The notes under the pieces were generated by a model that saw nothing but the letters and a program-made list of their open reading frames with translations, did no database searches and had not been told where the DNA came from. The translations under genes were made by a program, and so were the position numbers. From an uncultured Pelagibacteraceae bacterium (lineage in GTDB: Bacteria > Pseudomonadota > Alphaproteobacteria > Pelagibacterales > Pelagibacteraceae), in the NCBI GenBank assembly GCA_902595625.1, contig CACJQQ010000001.1, forward strand, positions 1 to 64,000: DNA of 64,000 nucleotides, in the 5' to 3' direction. This document shows, piece by piece, positions 33,163-43,898 of this stretch. The first letter of the stretch is position 1. Each line of letters begins with the position of its first letter.

Positions 33163-34893
33163 TTAAGTTCTTAATGGTAGAGCAGAATTAAGAACTTTAT
33201 TTCTGATTGTTACTAAATTCATTTTATTTAAGAGATTGGTTACAAAATATATTGTTTCTGGATCAAGTTGATATGGCTCATCCTCACCTATTATTTCAAC
33301 TATTTTTAATGCTAAAAACGCTTTTTGATCATTATCAATTAATTGTAACAAATTTTTAGGAACTTCATATTTTTCTGATAAATCATTATATCTAAAATTT
33401 GAAGGTAAAATATAACCATCGGCTAATAATGAGTCAGCAAGAGCTAAATCTTTTGCTGATATAAAATATTTCTTGTTTTTTGATATTTTTTTAAAAATTT
33501 TATCTATATCTTTTTGAATTTTCTTTTTATTTTCACCCTCTAAATAATATTTCAATATTTTTGATTGATGAATAATTTTATCGTTATATTTCACTTTGCC
33601 TAAAAGCAAATCTTCATCTGAAACGACTCTAGCTTTTGCAGCCTCCTGATAATCTTGAGGTAAATTTTCGATACCAATTTCTTCAATTTTATCGCTTAAA
33701 AACTTAGAGTATACGTTTACTAAATTAGCTTTTTTGAATAACTCTTCTAATAAGAATAAATAATCTATTTTTGAATCGTTTGATTCGGATAGTAAATATT
33801 TTTGATAGATTAACGCTCTAGCGTCACTCTCATTTAAGGATTGATAACTATTTTTTGCATTAATTAAAGTACTTAAACTAAATGGAACCTGCTTATAAAT
33901 TTCAAAGATTTTTTTTTTATCTAGCTTATCGTTATTGGCAGCAACCTCTAATTCTTTTAACTTCTGTTTGTCAGATGCATCAGCTAGCTTGACAAGATTA
34001 GCAGCATTTAGATATTTCCAAATTTCTGGTTTAGTTTTTGCTGAAGGTTCATAATTAAAGTTAGGAATAGTAACACTAGATAGATAAAAATTTAAAAGGT
34101 TCTTTTCATTTATTTTGTTGGATGTTTTTTCTGATACGCCAAGAAGAAAATCTATTTTATCATCATAAAATTTACTTGATTGATTCTGCTCACGTAGTAA
34201 GTCTAACAAAAGTTGTGCGTCTGGTTTTTTTTTATTAAATACTAAACAATAAATTTTAAATTTTTCCAAATAAGCATCTTTAATATTTTCATCGATAAAT
34301 TTTATTTTTTCGCAGCCTTGTTTAATGTTTCCACTGGCTATGTTTTTATCTACTAAGTATTGTACAGCTTTACTTTTACTATCAAATTCCTTATTTTGTT
34401 TTAAAAAACTTTCTACTAATTCAACTCGGTCATTTTGAATTAACCAATTTACTTTTAAATTTACAAATTCCTTATCTGTCATACCTTTCGGTGGATATGA
34501 AAATGATAATAGTATTGCCTCTAATATTTCATTTGAAGACTTAGAAAGTTCAATTTTTTCTAATCTTTTCAGACTAGATCTTAGGTCTTCTGCTTTAGTT
34601 TTAGACCACATATTAAGATTAAAATTATAATTAGCAGGCTCGTAAATACCGTAAACTTTCTGCTCATTCATTTCAATTGAAGAACCATCTTGAATTTGAA
34701 TTTCATCTAAAGTTTTTATAGTTTGAGAGGATGTTAAATTATTATCCTGTACATTTTGCTCCTCTTTTTTAGGAGTCTCAGTATCACTTGCTTTTTTATT
34801 TTTCCAAATATCTATCTTTTCTTCACTAAAAAGAGGTGAACAAAAAAAAAATAATAATAAACCAATAAGATTATTAAAGTTTTTTAATTTCAT
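33163..34893 (-). CDS. Exported hypothetical protein, mostly alpha-helical
   Basis: N-terminal signal-like segment (LIGLLLFFFCSPLFSEE), long helical Lys/Asn-rich body; no recognised domain. Confidence 0.8.
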   Translation of the reverse strand: MKLKNFNNLIGLLLFFFCSPLFSEEKIDIWKNKKASDTETPKKEEQNVQDNNLTSSQTIKTLDEIQIQDGSSIEMNEQKVYGIYEPANYNFNLNMWSKTKAEDLRSSLKRLEKIELSKSSNEILEAILLSFSYPPKGMTDKEFVNLKVNWLIQNDRVELVESFLKQNKEFDSKSKAVQYLVDKNIASGNIKQGCEKIKFIDENIKDAYLEKFKIYCLVFNKKKPDAQLLLDLLREQNQSSKFYDDKIDFLLGVSEKTSNKINEKNLLNFYLSSVTIPNFNYEPSAKTKPEIWKYLNAANLVKLADASDKQKLKELEVAANNDKLDKKKIFEIYKQVPFSLSTLINAKNSYQSLNESDARALIYQKYLLSESNDSKIDYLFLLEELFKKANLVNVYSKFLSDKIEEIGIENLPQDYQEAAKARVVSDEDLLLGKVKYNDKIIHQSKILKYYLEGENKKKIQKDIDKIFKKISKNKKYFISAKDLALADSLLADGYILPSNFRYNDLSEKYEVPKNLLQLIDNDQKAFLALKIVEIIGEDEPYQLDPETIYFVTNLLNKMNLVTIRNKVLNSALPLRT

Positions 34894-35053
34894 TTGTTAC
34901 ATCGATTTGATATTTTTTTTCAGGGCTTGGAAAACTTATTTTTTCTATTAAAAAAATCACAACAACAAAAATAACAAAAACTAATAACAGTTTTAATAAA
35001 GTTTTAATGATTGAACTTCCTAAGCTTGGTTGTCTGTTGTATTTAAGTTGCAT
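34874..35053 (-). CDS. Small single-TM protein, 59 aa
   Basis: ATG...TAA: MQLKYNRQPSLGSSIIKTLLKLLLVFVIFVVVIFLIEKISFPSPEKKYQIDVTNEIKKL*; overlaps the start of the next gene by 20 nt. Below the ORF-track size limit. Confidence 0.65.
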   Translation of the reverse strand: MQLKYNRQPSLGSSIIKTLLKLLLVFVIFVVVIFLIEKISFPSPEKKYQIDVTNEIKKL

Positions 35054-35125
35054 ACTTTACGTTTTGATTTAAACTCAATAAATAAGACATATTTATGAAA
35101 AATCAAAATCAAAAAGGATAATAAA

Positions 35126-35642
35126 TTGGTAAAAAACCTTACTTTGACCGGAATGATGGGAGTGGGAAAATCTACTGTTGGTAAAAATTTGGCTAAAAAG
35201 CTTAATTATAAATTTGTAGATGTTGATAAACTAATAGAAACTAAAGAGGGCTCATCGATAAATTTAATATTCAAAAATAAAAGTGAGAGCTACTTCAGAA
35301 GAATTGAAAGTGAAATAACTTTATCAGAATTAAAAAGTGAAAAAACTGTCATATCTCTTGGCGGTGGAGCGTTTTTTAAATAATGTAGTTAGGAGAAAAA
35401 CAAAAAAATTATCTATAAGTTTTTGGTTAGATTTACCATTGGATCAGTTGGTGAAAAGACTAAAAAAAAACACTAATAGACCTCTTTTATTCCAGAAAAA
35501 TATAGCTGAAACAGTTAAAAAAATTTATTTTGATAGAAAAAAAATTTATAATAAAGCTGATTATAGAATTAAATGTGGTTCTCTTAAGCCAAATGAAATA
35601 GTAAACAAAATATTAGATTTATATGAAAAATCTGGAAGTTAA
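35126..35642 (+). CDS. aroK: Shikimate kinase, split by an apparent +1 frameshift near 35374-35383 (TTG start)
   Basis: First frame: LTGMMGVGKSTVGKNLAKKLNYKFVDVDKLIE...VISLGGGAFFK*; second frame continues NNVVRRKTKKLSISFWLDLPLDQLVKRLKKNTNRPLL...; aroB follows. Confidence 0.85.
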
Positions 35643-36729
35643 ATTAAAAAATCAAAATTATTCAATTATAATTGGACAAAATTCTATTAACGTTTTGCCT
35701 AAAAAAATTAAATTGATATGTCCGCATGTAAAGAAAATAGCACTTATAATAGACAAGAAAGTTCCTCAAAAATTTAAAAAAAAACTAAAAATAAAATTAA
35801 AAAGTTATAATGTTATTACTTGTACGTTTAAGGCTACTGAGAAAAATAAATCAATTAAATCAATTAACAAGTTTTTGAAAATTTTATTATCCAAAAACTT
35901 CAATCGTTCTGATTTAATTATTAGTGTTGGAGGAGGTATTACTGGTGATGTAGTTGGTTTTGTAGCAAGTATTTTTAAAAGAGGTATAAATTTTATAAAT
36001 ATCCCAACAACTTTGCTTGCGCAAGTTGACTCTTCGGTAGGTGGAAAAACTGGGATCAATTCCAATTTTGGAAAAAATCTTATTGGAGCTTTCTATCAAC
36101 CAAAATTAGTTATAAGTGACACGTCATTTATATATTCTTTGCCAAAACAAGAAATGATTTGTGGCTACGCTGAAATATTAAAACATTCTATTATAAAAGA
36201 TAAAAAATTTTTTAATTGGTTAGAAAAAAATACAAGATCTATTTTAGAAAAGAAACATAAAGAGTTAATTTACGCAATAAAGAAAAGTTGTGAGATAAAG
36301 ACGTATTTTGTAAATCGAGATTTCAATGAAAAAAATTTAAGGATGACCTTAAACTTTGGTCATACATTTGCCCATGCGATTGAGGTCAAAAGCAACTATT
36401 CTAAAAGGATTACACATGGTGAAGCTGTATTATCAGGAATGATACTAGCAACTAGACTTTCTGTAATTAAAAAAACCTGTTCTGCAAAAGTACTAAAAAA
36501 AATTTCAGATATTTATTTACAAAATAATTTAAATTATACATTTAAGAAATATTCTAAACAAAACGCTATCAATCAACTAATTCCTTATCTTAAAAATGAT
36601 AAAAAAAATAATGATGATAAAATTAATTTTATTTTGTTAAAAAAAATCGGAAAAACTTCTCCACCAAATAAAAATAAAATTTCAATTTTTAATTTAAAAA
36701 AGCTAAGCAAAGCTATTTCTCAATATTAA
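35623..36729 (+). CDS. aroB: 3-dehydroquinate synthase
   Basis: ISVGGGITGDVVGFVASIFKRGINFINIPTTLLAQVDSSVGGKTGIN. Confidence 0.97.
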   Translation: MKNLEVKLKNQNYSIIIGQNSINVLPKKIKLICPHVKKIALIIDKKVPQKFKKKLKIKLKSYNVITCTFKATEKNKSIKSINKFLKILLSKNFNRSDLIISVGGGITGDVVGFVASIFKRGINFINIPTTLLAQVDSSVGGKTGINSNFGKNLIGAFYQPKLVISDTSFIYSLPKQEMICGYAEILKHSIIKDKKFFNWLEKNTRSILEKKHKELIYAIKKSCEIKTYFVNRDFNEKNLRMTLNFGHTFAHAIEVKSNYSKRITHGEAVLSGMILATRLSVIKKTCSAKVLKKISDIYLQNNLNYTFKKYSKQNAINQLIPYLKNDKKNNDDKINFILLKKIGKTSPPNKNKISIFNLKKLSKAISQY

Positions 36730-36970
36730 TCTCCAAAGCGTGTATTTTTGTTTTGAGATCGTTGCTTAAAATCTTCATTATTATTTTTTGGGCACTAACT
36801 CTTGATAGAGAGCTTAAATATAAAGATTTTATTTTTAAATGTAGATGAAATTTTTCTGGTGTATAAAATTTATGTCCTACATGTTTATGAGAATTATCAA
36901 CAATTTCTATATCTTCTATTTCAATTTGTTGGTTTAATTTTGCTTTAATCTCATCAAAATAATTTTTCAT
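36713..36970 (-). CDS. BolA family protein
   Basis: EDIEIVDNSHKHVGHKFYTPEKFHLHLKIKSLYLSSLSRVSAQKII. Confidence 0.88.
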   Translation of the reverse strand: MKNYFDEIKAKLNQQIEIEDIEIVDNSHKHVGHKFYTPEKFHLHLKIKSLYLSSLSRVSAQKIIMKILSNDLKTKIHALEINIEK

Positions 36971-37000
36971 TAATTTAATTTTACTATATAGAATTATTCA

Positions 37001-37516
37001 ATGAAAATAATTTGTGATTGGGAAAACTGTAATGAAATTGGGGCCTATAAAGCTCCAGTGGAAAAGGATAATAGTAAAAAATTTAGATTACTATGCTTAA
37101 ATCATATTAAAATTTTCAATAAAAATTGGAATTATTTTGAAAATATGAATGATCAAGAAATAGAGTTTTTTATAAAGTCTGATTTAACTTGGCACAAATC
37201 GACTAAAACTTTTGGTTCATCTGAGAACTTTTTTAATATTTTATGGAATAATGCGCTAGAAGATAAATTGAACATTTTTAAAAGTTCAAATTTTCGGGAT
37301 TTTAAAAAAACGAAAATATCGCAGCAAGATAAGGATGCGTTGCAAGTGATGGACTTAAATGAAGATGTAAAATGGGAGCAAATTCACACAAAATTCAAAG
37401 AACTTGTAAAAAAATATCATCCTGATAAAAACCAAGGTAACAAGAAATTTGAAGATAAATTAAAAAAGATTACTTTGGCTTATAGTCAACTAAAAAAAAC
37501 TTTAGGAAAAAAATGA
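37001..37516 (+). CDS. J-domain (DnaJ-like) protein
   Basis: C-terminal [30 protein letters not shown] with HPD motif. Confidence 0.9.
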   Translation: MKIICDWENCNEIGAYKAPVEKDNSKKFRLLCLNHIKIFNKNWNYFENMNDQEIEFFIKSDLTWHKSTKTFGSSENFFNILWNNALEDKLNIFKSSNFRDFKKTKISQQDKDALQVMDLNEDVKWEQIHTKFKELVKKYHPDKNQGNKKFEDKLKKITLAYSQLKKTLGKK

Positions 37517-38490
37517 GTACCGAACAACTTTTACAAAAAACTGATATTAAATTGTCAGTAAAACAAACTTTTGGTTTTGAGAGCGACATGCAAGTTGGAG
37601 CATTCTCAAAAAAAAATGAATATGTTCCGAAAATAGATCCTGATTATAAATTTGATAAAGATACAACTTTGGCAATTTTGGCTGGCTTCTCTTTTAACAA
37701 GCGTGTTTTAATTCAAGGATACCATGGTACAGGAAAATCTACTCACATTGAGCAAGTTGCAGCTAGATTGAACTGGCCTTGTATTAGAGTGAACTTAGAT
37801 AGTCACATTAGCAGGATCGATCTAATTGGAAAAGATGCGATTATTTTAAAAGATGGAAAACAAATAACAGAATTTAAAGAGGGTATTTTACCATGGTCTA
37901 TACAAAACCCTGTCGCTTTAGTCTTTGATGAATATGATGCTGGAAGACCTGATGTAATGTTTGTTATTCAAAGAGTTTTAGAAAGTGAAGGAAATTTTAC
38001 ATTATTAGATAAAAATAAAGTTTTGCAGCAACACGATTTATTTAGAATTTTTGCAACAACAAATACTATTGGCTTGGGTGACACAACTGGTCTTTATCAT
38101 GGAACGCAGCAAATAAACCAAGGCCAAATGGATAGGTGGAATATAGTTTCAACATTGAATTATCTTCCTTTTGAAAAAGAATTAGAAATAGTTTTAGCAA
38201 AAAATAAAGACTTCAATAATAAAGAAGGAAAAGAGCTGTTATCAAATATGATTAAAGTTGCAGATTTAACAAGAAAAGGTTTTATCAATGGTGACATCTC
38301 AACGGTTATGAGCCCTCGTACTGTTTTACACTGGGCTGAAAATGCAAGTATATTTAAAGATAAAGGCTATTCTTTCAGAATTACATTTTTAAACAAATGT
38401 GATGAATTAGAAAAAAAAATAATTTCAGAATACTACCAAAGATGTTTTGGGGAAGACTTGCCAGAATCCTCTATTAATATCACTTTATAA
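37513..38490 (+). CDS. cobS: CobS-like MoxR-type AAA+ ATPase
   Basis: [66 protein letters not shown]. Confidence 0.92.
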   Translation: MSTEQLLQKTDIKLSVKQTFGFESDMQVGAFSKKNEYVPKIDPDYKFDKDTTLAILAGFSFNKRVLIQGYHGTGKSTHIEQVAARLNWPCIRVNLDSHISRIDLIGKDAIILKDGKQITEFKEGILPWSIQNPVALVFDEYDAGRPDVMFVIQRVLESEGNFTLLDKNKVLQQHDLFRIFATTNTIGLGDTTGLYHGTQQINQGQMDRWNIVSTLNYLPFEKELEIVLAKNKDFNNKEGKELLSNMIKVADLTRKGFINGDISTVMSPRTVLHWAENASIFKDKGYSFRITFLNKCDELEKKIISEYYQRCFGEDLPESSINITL

Positions 38491-38491
38491 A

Positions 38492-40291
38492 GTGGAAAAT
38501 AAAAAAGAAAAAATAGCTGATTTCAAAACTGCAATAAGTTCTACGGTAAGATCGCTGTCTAATTCAGAAAAAATTGAAGTTTCTTTTGGTAATGATAGTT
38601 CCAAATCTGGAACAAATTCAATTAGACTGCCGGAACTAAGCCCTATTAATAATAAATTAAATTATAATCAAATAAGAGCAATGGCAGATTCAAAATCTTT
38701 GAGGCATAGATTCTCAGATACAAAAACATTTAAGCAATATGAACCGGCAGGAAATATATCTAAACAGTTATATAGAATTTCAGAAAAAATTAGATGTGAA
38801 AAAATTGGTACTAGTTATTTTAAAGGAGTAAAAAACAATATTGAAACTTTTTACCAAGAAAGGATAAATGGGTTAGATCTTAAAAGCAGTGAAGATAAAA
38901 TTGTTGAGTCTTTTGAAAATTATTTAAGAACGAAAATCCTTAATTTTGAAAATAATAGCCAAATCGATAAAAAACTTAAATCGTACAAAAAAGATTTAAA
39001 TGAAAAATTTAAAAGTAAGATCGGTCAATTAAATGAATTAACCTTAGATCAAGAGAAATTTAATTCACTTATTTCTGAGCTTATTTCAGATATGAACCTT
39101 GATGAAAATCTAGATGAAGAAGAAAAGAAAGATGATGAAAAAAATAACGACGATAAACAAAATAAACCAGATAATCAGGAAAAACAGGCAAAAGAAAAAG
39201 AGGATAAACAAGAGGAAATGTCTATAGACTCTGGTATGCCTGATCTTGAAAATGAAGCCAAAGAATCAGACCAAGCTGAGGAAGATGTTGAAATAGAAGA
39301 CAGTTCTCAACCAGACTTAAGAAAAAAAGGAAAGAGTACTTTAGGCGACATAAATTATAAAACCTACACTGAAGAATTTGATGAGATTATTAAAGCAGAG
39401 GAATTGGAGAATACTGAAGAACTTACAAGGCTAAGAAAAAATTTAGATCAGCAACTATTACAGCTTAAAAATTTCATCTCAAAACTTGCAAACAAGTTAC
39501 AAAGAAAACTTTTAGCTAAACAAAATAGGTCTTGGAATTTTGACCTTGAAGAAGGTTTATTAGATACATCAAAATTGCCAAGAATAATTATGGATCCATT
39601 TAATTCTTTATCTTTTAAAAAAGAAAAAGATATTGAGTTCAAAGATACGTTAGTAACAATTTTAATTGATAACTCTGGTTCAATGAGAGGTAAACCTATT
39701 TCAGTAGCAGCAATTTGTGCTGACATACTTTCCAGAACATTAGAAAGATGTGCAGTCAAAGTAGAAATACTTGGCTTTACTACAAAACATTGGAAGGGGG
39801 GATCCTCTAGAGAGAAATGGATGAAAAATGATAAACCAACTTTACCAGGAAGATTAAATGATCTCAGACACATTATCTATAAATCAGCGGACACGCCTTG
39901 GAGACAGGCTAAAAATAATATGGGTCTTATGCTTAAAGAAGGGTTATTAAAAGAAAACATTGATGGTGAAGCACTTAGATGGGCTTACAATAAAATGAAC
40001 AGGAGAAAAGAAGAAAGAAAAATCCTCATGGTAATCTCAGACGGAGCTCCAGTGGACGATTCAACTTTATCTACAAATACAAGTGACTACCTAGAGTCCA
40101 ACCTTAAAAAAACAGTCAAGTGGATTGAAAATAAAACTAATATTGAATTATTAGCTATTGGCATTGGCCATGACGTTACAAGATACTACAATCAAGCTGT
40201 AAAAATTACAGACGTTCAAGATTTAGGTGATGTCATGATAAATCAGCTAACTGATCTTTTTGTTGAAAAAAATAAAAAAACAATTCACTAA
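38492..40291 (+). CDS. cobT: CobT-like VWA-domain protein, GTG start at 38492 preferred
   Basis: Acidic central region; [52 protein letters not shown]. Confidence 0.92.
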   Translation: MENKKEKIADFKTAISSTVRSLSNSEKIEVSFGNDSSKSGTNSIRLPELSPINNKLNYNQIRAMADSKSLRHRFSDTKTFKQYEPAGNISKQLYRISEKIRCEKIGTSYFKGVKNNIETFYQERINGLDLKSSEDKIVESFENYLRTKILNFENNSQIDKKLKSYKKDLNEKFKSKIGQLNELTLDQEKFNSLISELISDMNLDENLDEEEKKDDEKNNDDKQNKPDNQEKQAKEKEDKQEEMSIDSGMPDLENEAKESDQAEEDVEIEDSSQPDLRKKGKSTLGDINYKTYTEEFDEIIKAEELENTEELTRLRKNLDQQLLQLKNFISKLANKLQRKLLAKQNRSWNFDLEEGLLDTSKLPRIIMDPFNSLSFKKEKDIEFKDTLVTILIDNSGSMRGKPISVAAICADILSRTLERCAVKVEILGFTTKHWKGGSSREKWMKNDKPTLPGRLNDLRHIIYKSADTPWRQAKNNMGLMLKEGLLKENIDGEALRWAYNKMNRRKEERKILMVISDGAPVDDSTLSTNTSDYLESNLKKTVKWIENKTNIELLAIGIGHDVTRYYNQAVKITDVQDLGDVMINQLTDLFVEKNKKTIH

Positions 40292-40863
40292 TTTTTTATT
40301 TCTGAAACCGAACTATCCGAAAAATCTTTTATTCTATTAATAAGCAATCTAAATGGAATTAACATTGCTAGTGCAATAAATAGCTTAACGGCTAAATCTC
40401 CAAAAGCTAAGGTCACCCAAGGAATTCCTGTTGCGTAAAAAGCAATTGAAAAAAATAGAAATGTATCAGTTACAGAACCAATTATTGATGATGTGAGAGG
40501 AGCCACATACCATATTTTTTTCCTCAAAGAGTCAAAGATTTGAACATCCAAGTTTTGTGCAATAAAAAATGCAACGCCAGAGCCAAAAGCAATTCTTATA
40601 GAAATAATATCTGAAAAATTTGTTGATACAAATAAAGTTAGAAGAATTCCAATAGTAAATCCTACATACACAACTTTTCTTGCGACCAATTTGCCATAAG
40701 CGCGGTTTGCTAAATCTGTTATTAAAAAAGTTACCGGATAACTAAATGCACCGTAAGTTAAGATTTCATTTAATCCAAAATATTGAATGGGAAATTGAAC
40801 TAAGTAGTTTGAAAGGACTACAACCAAACCCATTAAAATAGAGAGTTTGTAAAATAAATTCAT
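40288..40863 (-). CDS. VUT family protein / queuosine precursor transporter-like
   Basis: [63 protein letters not shown]. Confidence 0.9.
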   Translation of the reverse strand: MNLFYKLSILMGLVVVLSNYLVQFPIQYFGLNEILTYGAFSYPVTFLITDLANRAYGKLVARKVVYVGFTIGILLTLFVSTNFSDIISIRIAFGSGVAFFIAQNLDVQIFDSLRKKIWYVAPLTSSIIGSVTDTFLFFSIAFYATGIPWVTLAFGDLAVKLFIALAMLIPFRLLINRIKDFSDSSVSEIKN

Positions 40864-40870
40864 TGTAGAA

Positions 40871-41149
40871 TTATGATTTTGCTGAAATAGATGCTTTAAT
40901 TTTTTTTACTTTTTTTGATAGTTTAGCGTTTTTTGCCGATATTAAAAACTTGTCTAAACCACCTTTGAAATCTACAGTTCTTAAAGCAGCATTAGCTACA
41001 TTTAATTTGATATCTTTTTTTAAGATATCGCTTCTAAAAGTGACTTTCTTTAAATTAGGTAAAAATCTTCTTTTAGTTTTATTTTTAGCGTGGCTAACGT
41101 TATGACCTTTTAAAGGTGATATTCCTGTTAATTCGCATCTTTTAGACAT
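40871..41149 (-). CDS. rpmB: 50S ribosomal protein L28
   Basis: MSKRCELTGISPLKGHNVSHAKNKTKRRFLPNLKKVTF. Confidence 0.98.
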   Translation of the reverse strand: MSKRCELTGISPLKGHNVSHAKNKTKRRFLPNLKKVTFRSDILKKDIKLNVANAALRTVDFKGGLDKFLISAKNAKLSKKVKKIKASISAKS

Positions 41150-41190
41150 ATTTTTTTCCTGGTGTTATATAATTCGTGTATACATTGGGG

Positions 41191-42237
41191 TCAAGCATTA
41201 ATTCCAACTGCTTCACTAACATTTTTGAGATTTTCTTTTTTTAAAATTGATATTAAGTCTTTTTTGATCTCTTTAACAATACCCGGCCCTTTGTAAACCA
41301 TACCTGTATATAGTTGCACCGCATCAGCGCCGGCTGTTATTTTTTCAAAAGCACTCTCTCCGGAGTCAACTCCGCCGACACCTATTATATTAATCTTACC
41401 CTTGGTTTCTTTGTAGAATTTTTTAATTAAATTTGTTGAAATATCTTTTAGCGGTTGTCCTGATAATCCGCCAACTTCATGCTTTTTAATATCATAGAGA
41501 TTGTCACGATTGCTATCTGTTGTATTAGAAACTATTATACCTTGTATTTTATAGCTAGTCACTAATTCAACTATTTTACTAATTTCATTATCATTTATAT
41601 CTGGTGATATTTTTATCGCTATTGGGCAATTGATTTTTTTTTCTTTTATAATTTTATTTATTCCAGTTAAAAGTTTTTTCATCTCACCTTGATCATGGAA
41701 ATCTCTTAAACCTTCAGTGTTCGGTGAAGAGATATTAATTGTTATATATCCAGCGTACATTCCAAGTCTTGAAAGACAAATAAAATAGTCATCTTCTTTA
41801 TTTTTTGTTTCTTTATTTGGCCCAATGTTAATTCCTAAAAACCCATCAGGGTGATTATTTGATATTCTCTTAGATACAGTTTCTGATCCATGATTGTTAA
41901 ATCCAAGACGATTTATAAGCGCCTGGTCTTTCTCAAGTCTAAATATTCTTGGTTTTGGATTTCCCAATTGCTGTTTTGGAGTGACGGTACCTACCTCGAT
42001 AAAACCAAATCCAAATTTAAAAAGAGAATTGTAAACCTCAGCACTTTTATCAAAACCTGCAGCTAAACCTATTGGATTTGAAACAGTTTTGCCTAAAAAA
42101 TTTGTCTCAAGCATTTCCTCACTTTCAACATTAAAAAAACTTTTCGGTATAATGTTTGCTTTCAGTGATTTTATAGCTAAATCATGAGCCACTTCGGGGT
42201 CTAACGAAAATATATAAGGTCTTAAAATTGAAAACAT
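41191..42237 (-). CDS. pyrD: Dihydroorotate dehydrogenase (quinone, class 2)
   Basis: NPIGLAAGFDKSAEVYNSLFKFGFGFIEVGTVTPKQQLGNPKPRIFRL; INISSPNTEGLRDFH. Confidence 0.97.
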   Translation of the reverse strand: MFSILRPYIFSLDPEVAHDLAIKSLKANIIPKSFFNVESEEMLETNFLGKTVSNPIGLAAGFDKSAEVYNSLFKFGFGFIEVGTVTPKQQLGNPKPRIFRLEKDQALINRLGFNNHGSETVSKRISNNHPDGFLGINIGPNKETKNKEDDYFICLSRLGMYAGYITINISSPNTEGLRDFHDQGEMKKLLTGINKIIKEKKINCPIAIKISPDINDNEISKIVELVTSYKIQGIIVSNTTDSNRDNLYDIKKHEVGGLSGQPLKDISTNLIKKFYKETKGKINIIGVGGVDSGESAFEKITAGADAVQLYTGMVYKGPGIVKEIKKDLISILKKENLKNVSEAVGINA

Positions 42238-43805
42238 TAATTATTACTTATTTTATCTTTCATTAACTCAATTGTCTCTTTCAATCCAAAAAAGCTGACA
42301 AAATAACCCATCCTTGGTCCATTTTCTTCTCCAAATACTACTTCATAAATTAATTTAAACCAATCTCTTAGATTTTGCTCGTACCCATTTTCTTTGCCTG
42401 TTGCATATACAATTGTTTGAATTTCTTCTGGTTTTAAATTTTGTTTTATTTCAGATAATTTTGAAACAAGGTTTTCTAAAGCTTTCTTCTCATCCAATGA
42501 GGGCCTTTTAAATTTTTTATTTGGTTCAACTTTATCTTTAAAATAGTTTATTGCAAATTTTGTTAATCCATCTAGAATTGGATAGTCTTTTGGTTTAATC
42601 TCTTGATGAAATCTATTTATAAACTTCCATAAAATTTCTTTACTGTCTGCATTGCTAGACCCAACTAAATTCAATAACATTGAAAAAGACATTACTATTT
42701 TCTCTGTTGGTGGCTTGCCATTATGTACATGCCAAACAGGATTTAAAATTTGGTCTTTTTCTTTTTGACTTGGGTATTTTTCAATACTTGTTAAATATTC
42801 ATCAACTGTTTTAGGTACAACTTCTGCATACAGTTTTTTTGCTCTTTTTGGATTTGGATACATATAAAGTGAGAGACTCTCTGGTGATGCGTATCTAAGC
42901 CACTGATCTATAGAAATTCCGTTTCCTTTTGATTTAGAAATTTTCTCTCCTTTTTCGTCTAAAAAAAGTTCATAAGCAAAACCATTTGGAGGATTTTTTC
43001 CAAGAGTTTTACAAATCTTATTTGATAAGATGGCGCTTTCAGTTAAATCCTTACCGTACATTTCAAAATCAACATCGAAAGTAAACCATCTCATTGCCCA
43101 GTCTACTTTCCACTGTAATTTACAGTTCCCGTCTAAAATACTTGTCTCTATTTTTTCTCCCCTGTTATCAAAAATTGCTTTTCCAGTTTTGTTGTCTATT
43201 TCTAACAATGGTATCTCTAATACCTTCCCTGTTTTTGGACAAATCGGCAAAAATGGACAGTATGTTTTTCTTCTTTCCTCTCGTAAAGTCGGAAGTATAA
43301 TGTTCATTACATCTTCATATTTTTCTGCAACTCTTGTAAGTGATTTATTAAAGATACCATTCTTATAATTTTCTGTTGAGCTCTTAAAAGTAAATTTGAA
43401 ATTAAATTTATTTAAAAATTCTTTAAGCATCTCATTATTGTGCTTGCCAAAGCTATCAAATTTTTTAAATGGATCTGGAATATTGGTTAAAGGTTTTCCT
43501 AAATTATCTTTTAAAACTTGATCATTAGGAATATTATCAGGAACTTTTCTCAATCCATCCATATCATCAGAAAAAGTAATAAGTTCATGGTTAATTTTTT
43601 CTATATGATTAAGAGCATTAATCATCATAGTGGTTCGGGCGACTTCACCAAAAGTCCCTATATGCGGTAATCCACTTGGCCCATAACCAGTTTGGAAAGT
43701 AATTATACCTTTTTTTTTTATAATATCTTTTCTATCTTTTAATAGCTTTCTAATTTCAACAAATGGCCAGGATGATGTAGATTGAATTAAGTTATTATCC
43801 AGCAT
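42237..43805 (-). CDS. lysS: Lysine--tRNA ligase, class I
   Basis: GYGPSGLPHIGTFGEVARTTMM (HIGH-like) and KISKSKGNGISIDQWL (KMSKS-like). Confidence 0.94.
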   Translation of the reverse strand: MLDNNLIQSTSSWPFVEIRKLLKDRKDIIKKKGIITFQTGYGPSGLPHIGTFGEVARTTMMINALNHIEKINHELITFSDDMDGLRKVPDNIPNDQVLKDNLGKPLTNIPDPFKKFDSFGKHNNEMLKEFLNKFNFKFTFKSSTENYKNGIFNKSLTRVAEKYEDVMNIILPTLREERRKTYCPFLPICPKTGKVLEIPLLEIDNKTGKAIFDNRGEKIETSILDGNCKLQWKVDWAMRWFTFDVDFEMYGKDLTESAILSNKICKTLGKNPPNGFAYELFLDEKGEKISKSKGNGISIDQWLRYASPESLSLYMYPNPKRAKKLYAEVVPKTVDEYLTSIEKYPSQKEKDQILNPVWHVHNGKPPTEKIVMSFSMLLNLVGSSNADSKEILWKFINRFHQEIKPKDYPILDGLTKFAINYFKDKVEPNKKFKRPSLDEKKALENLVSKLSEIKQNLKPEEIQTIVYATGKENGYEQNLRDWFKLIYEVVFGEENGPRMGYFVSFFGLKETIELMKDKISNN

Positions 43806-43898
43806 AGTAATGGTTTATTAAATTTTATATGCAAAATACAGATATAATTACGTCATATTAAGTTGAATTTTAAAACTATTTAAATAATCTCATTTTTA

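Noticed and set aside
39100-39320. Acidic low-complexity segment in cobT ([15 protein letters not shown]...)
   Set aside because: An acidic linker here is typical of CobT proteins; not a separate repeat element.
42237-43805. Class I (archaeal-type) lysyl-tRNA synthetase as a possible horizontal transfer
   Set aside because: Class I LysRS is well known in many Alphaproteobacteria, so it is expected here.
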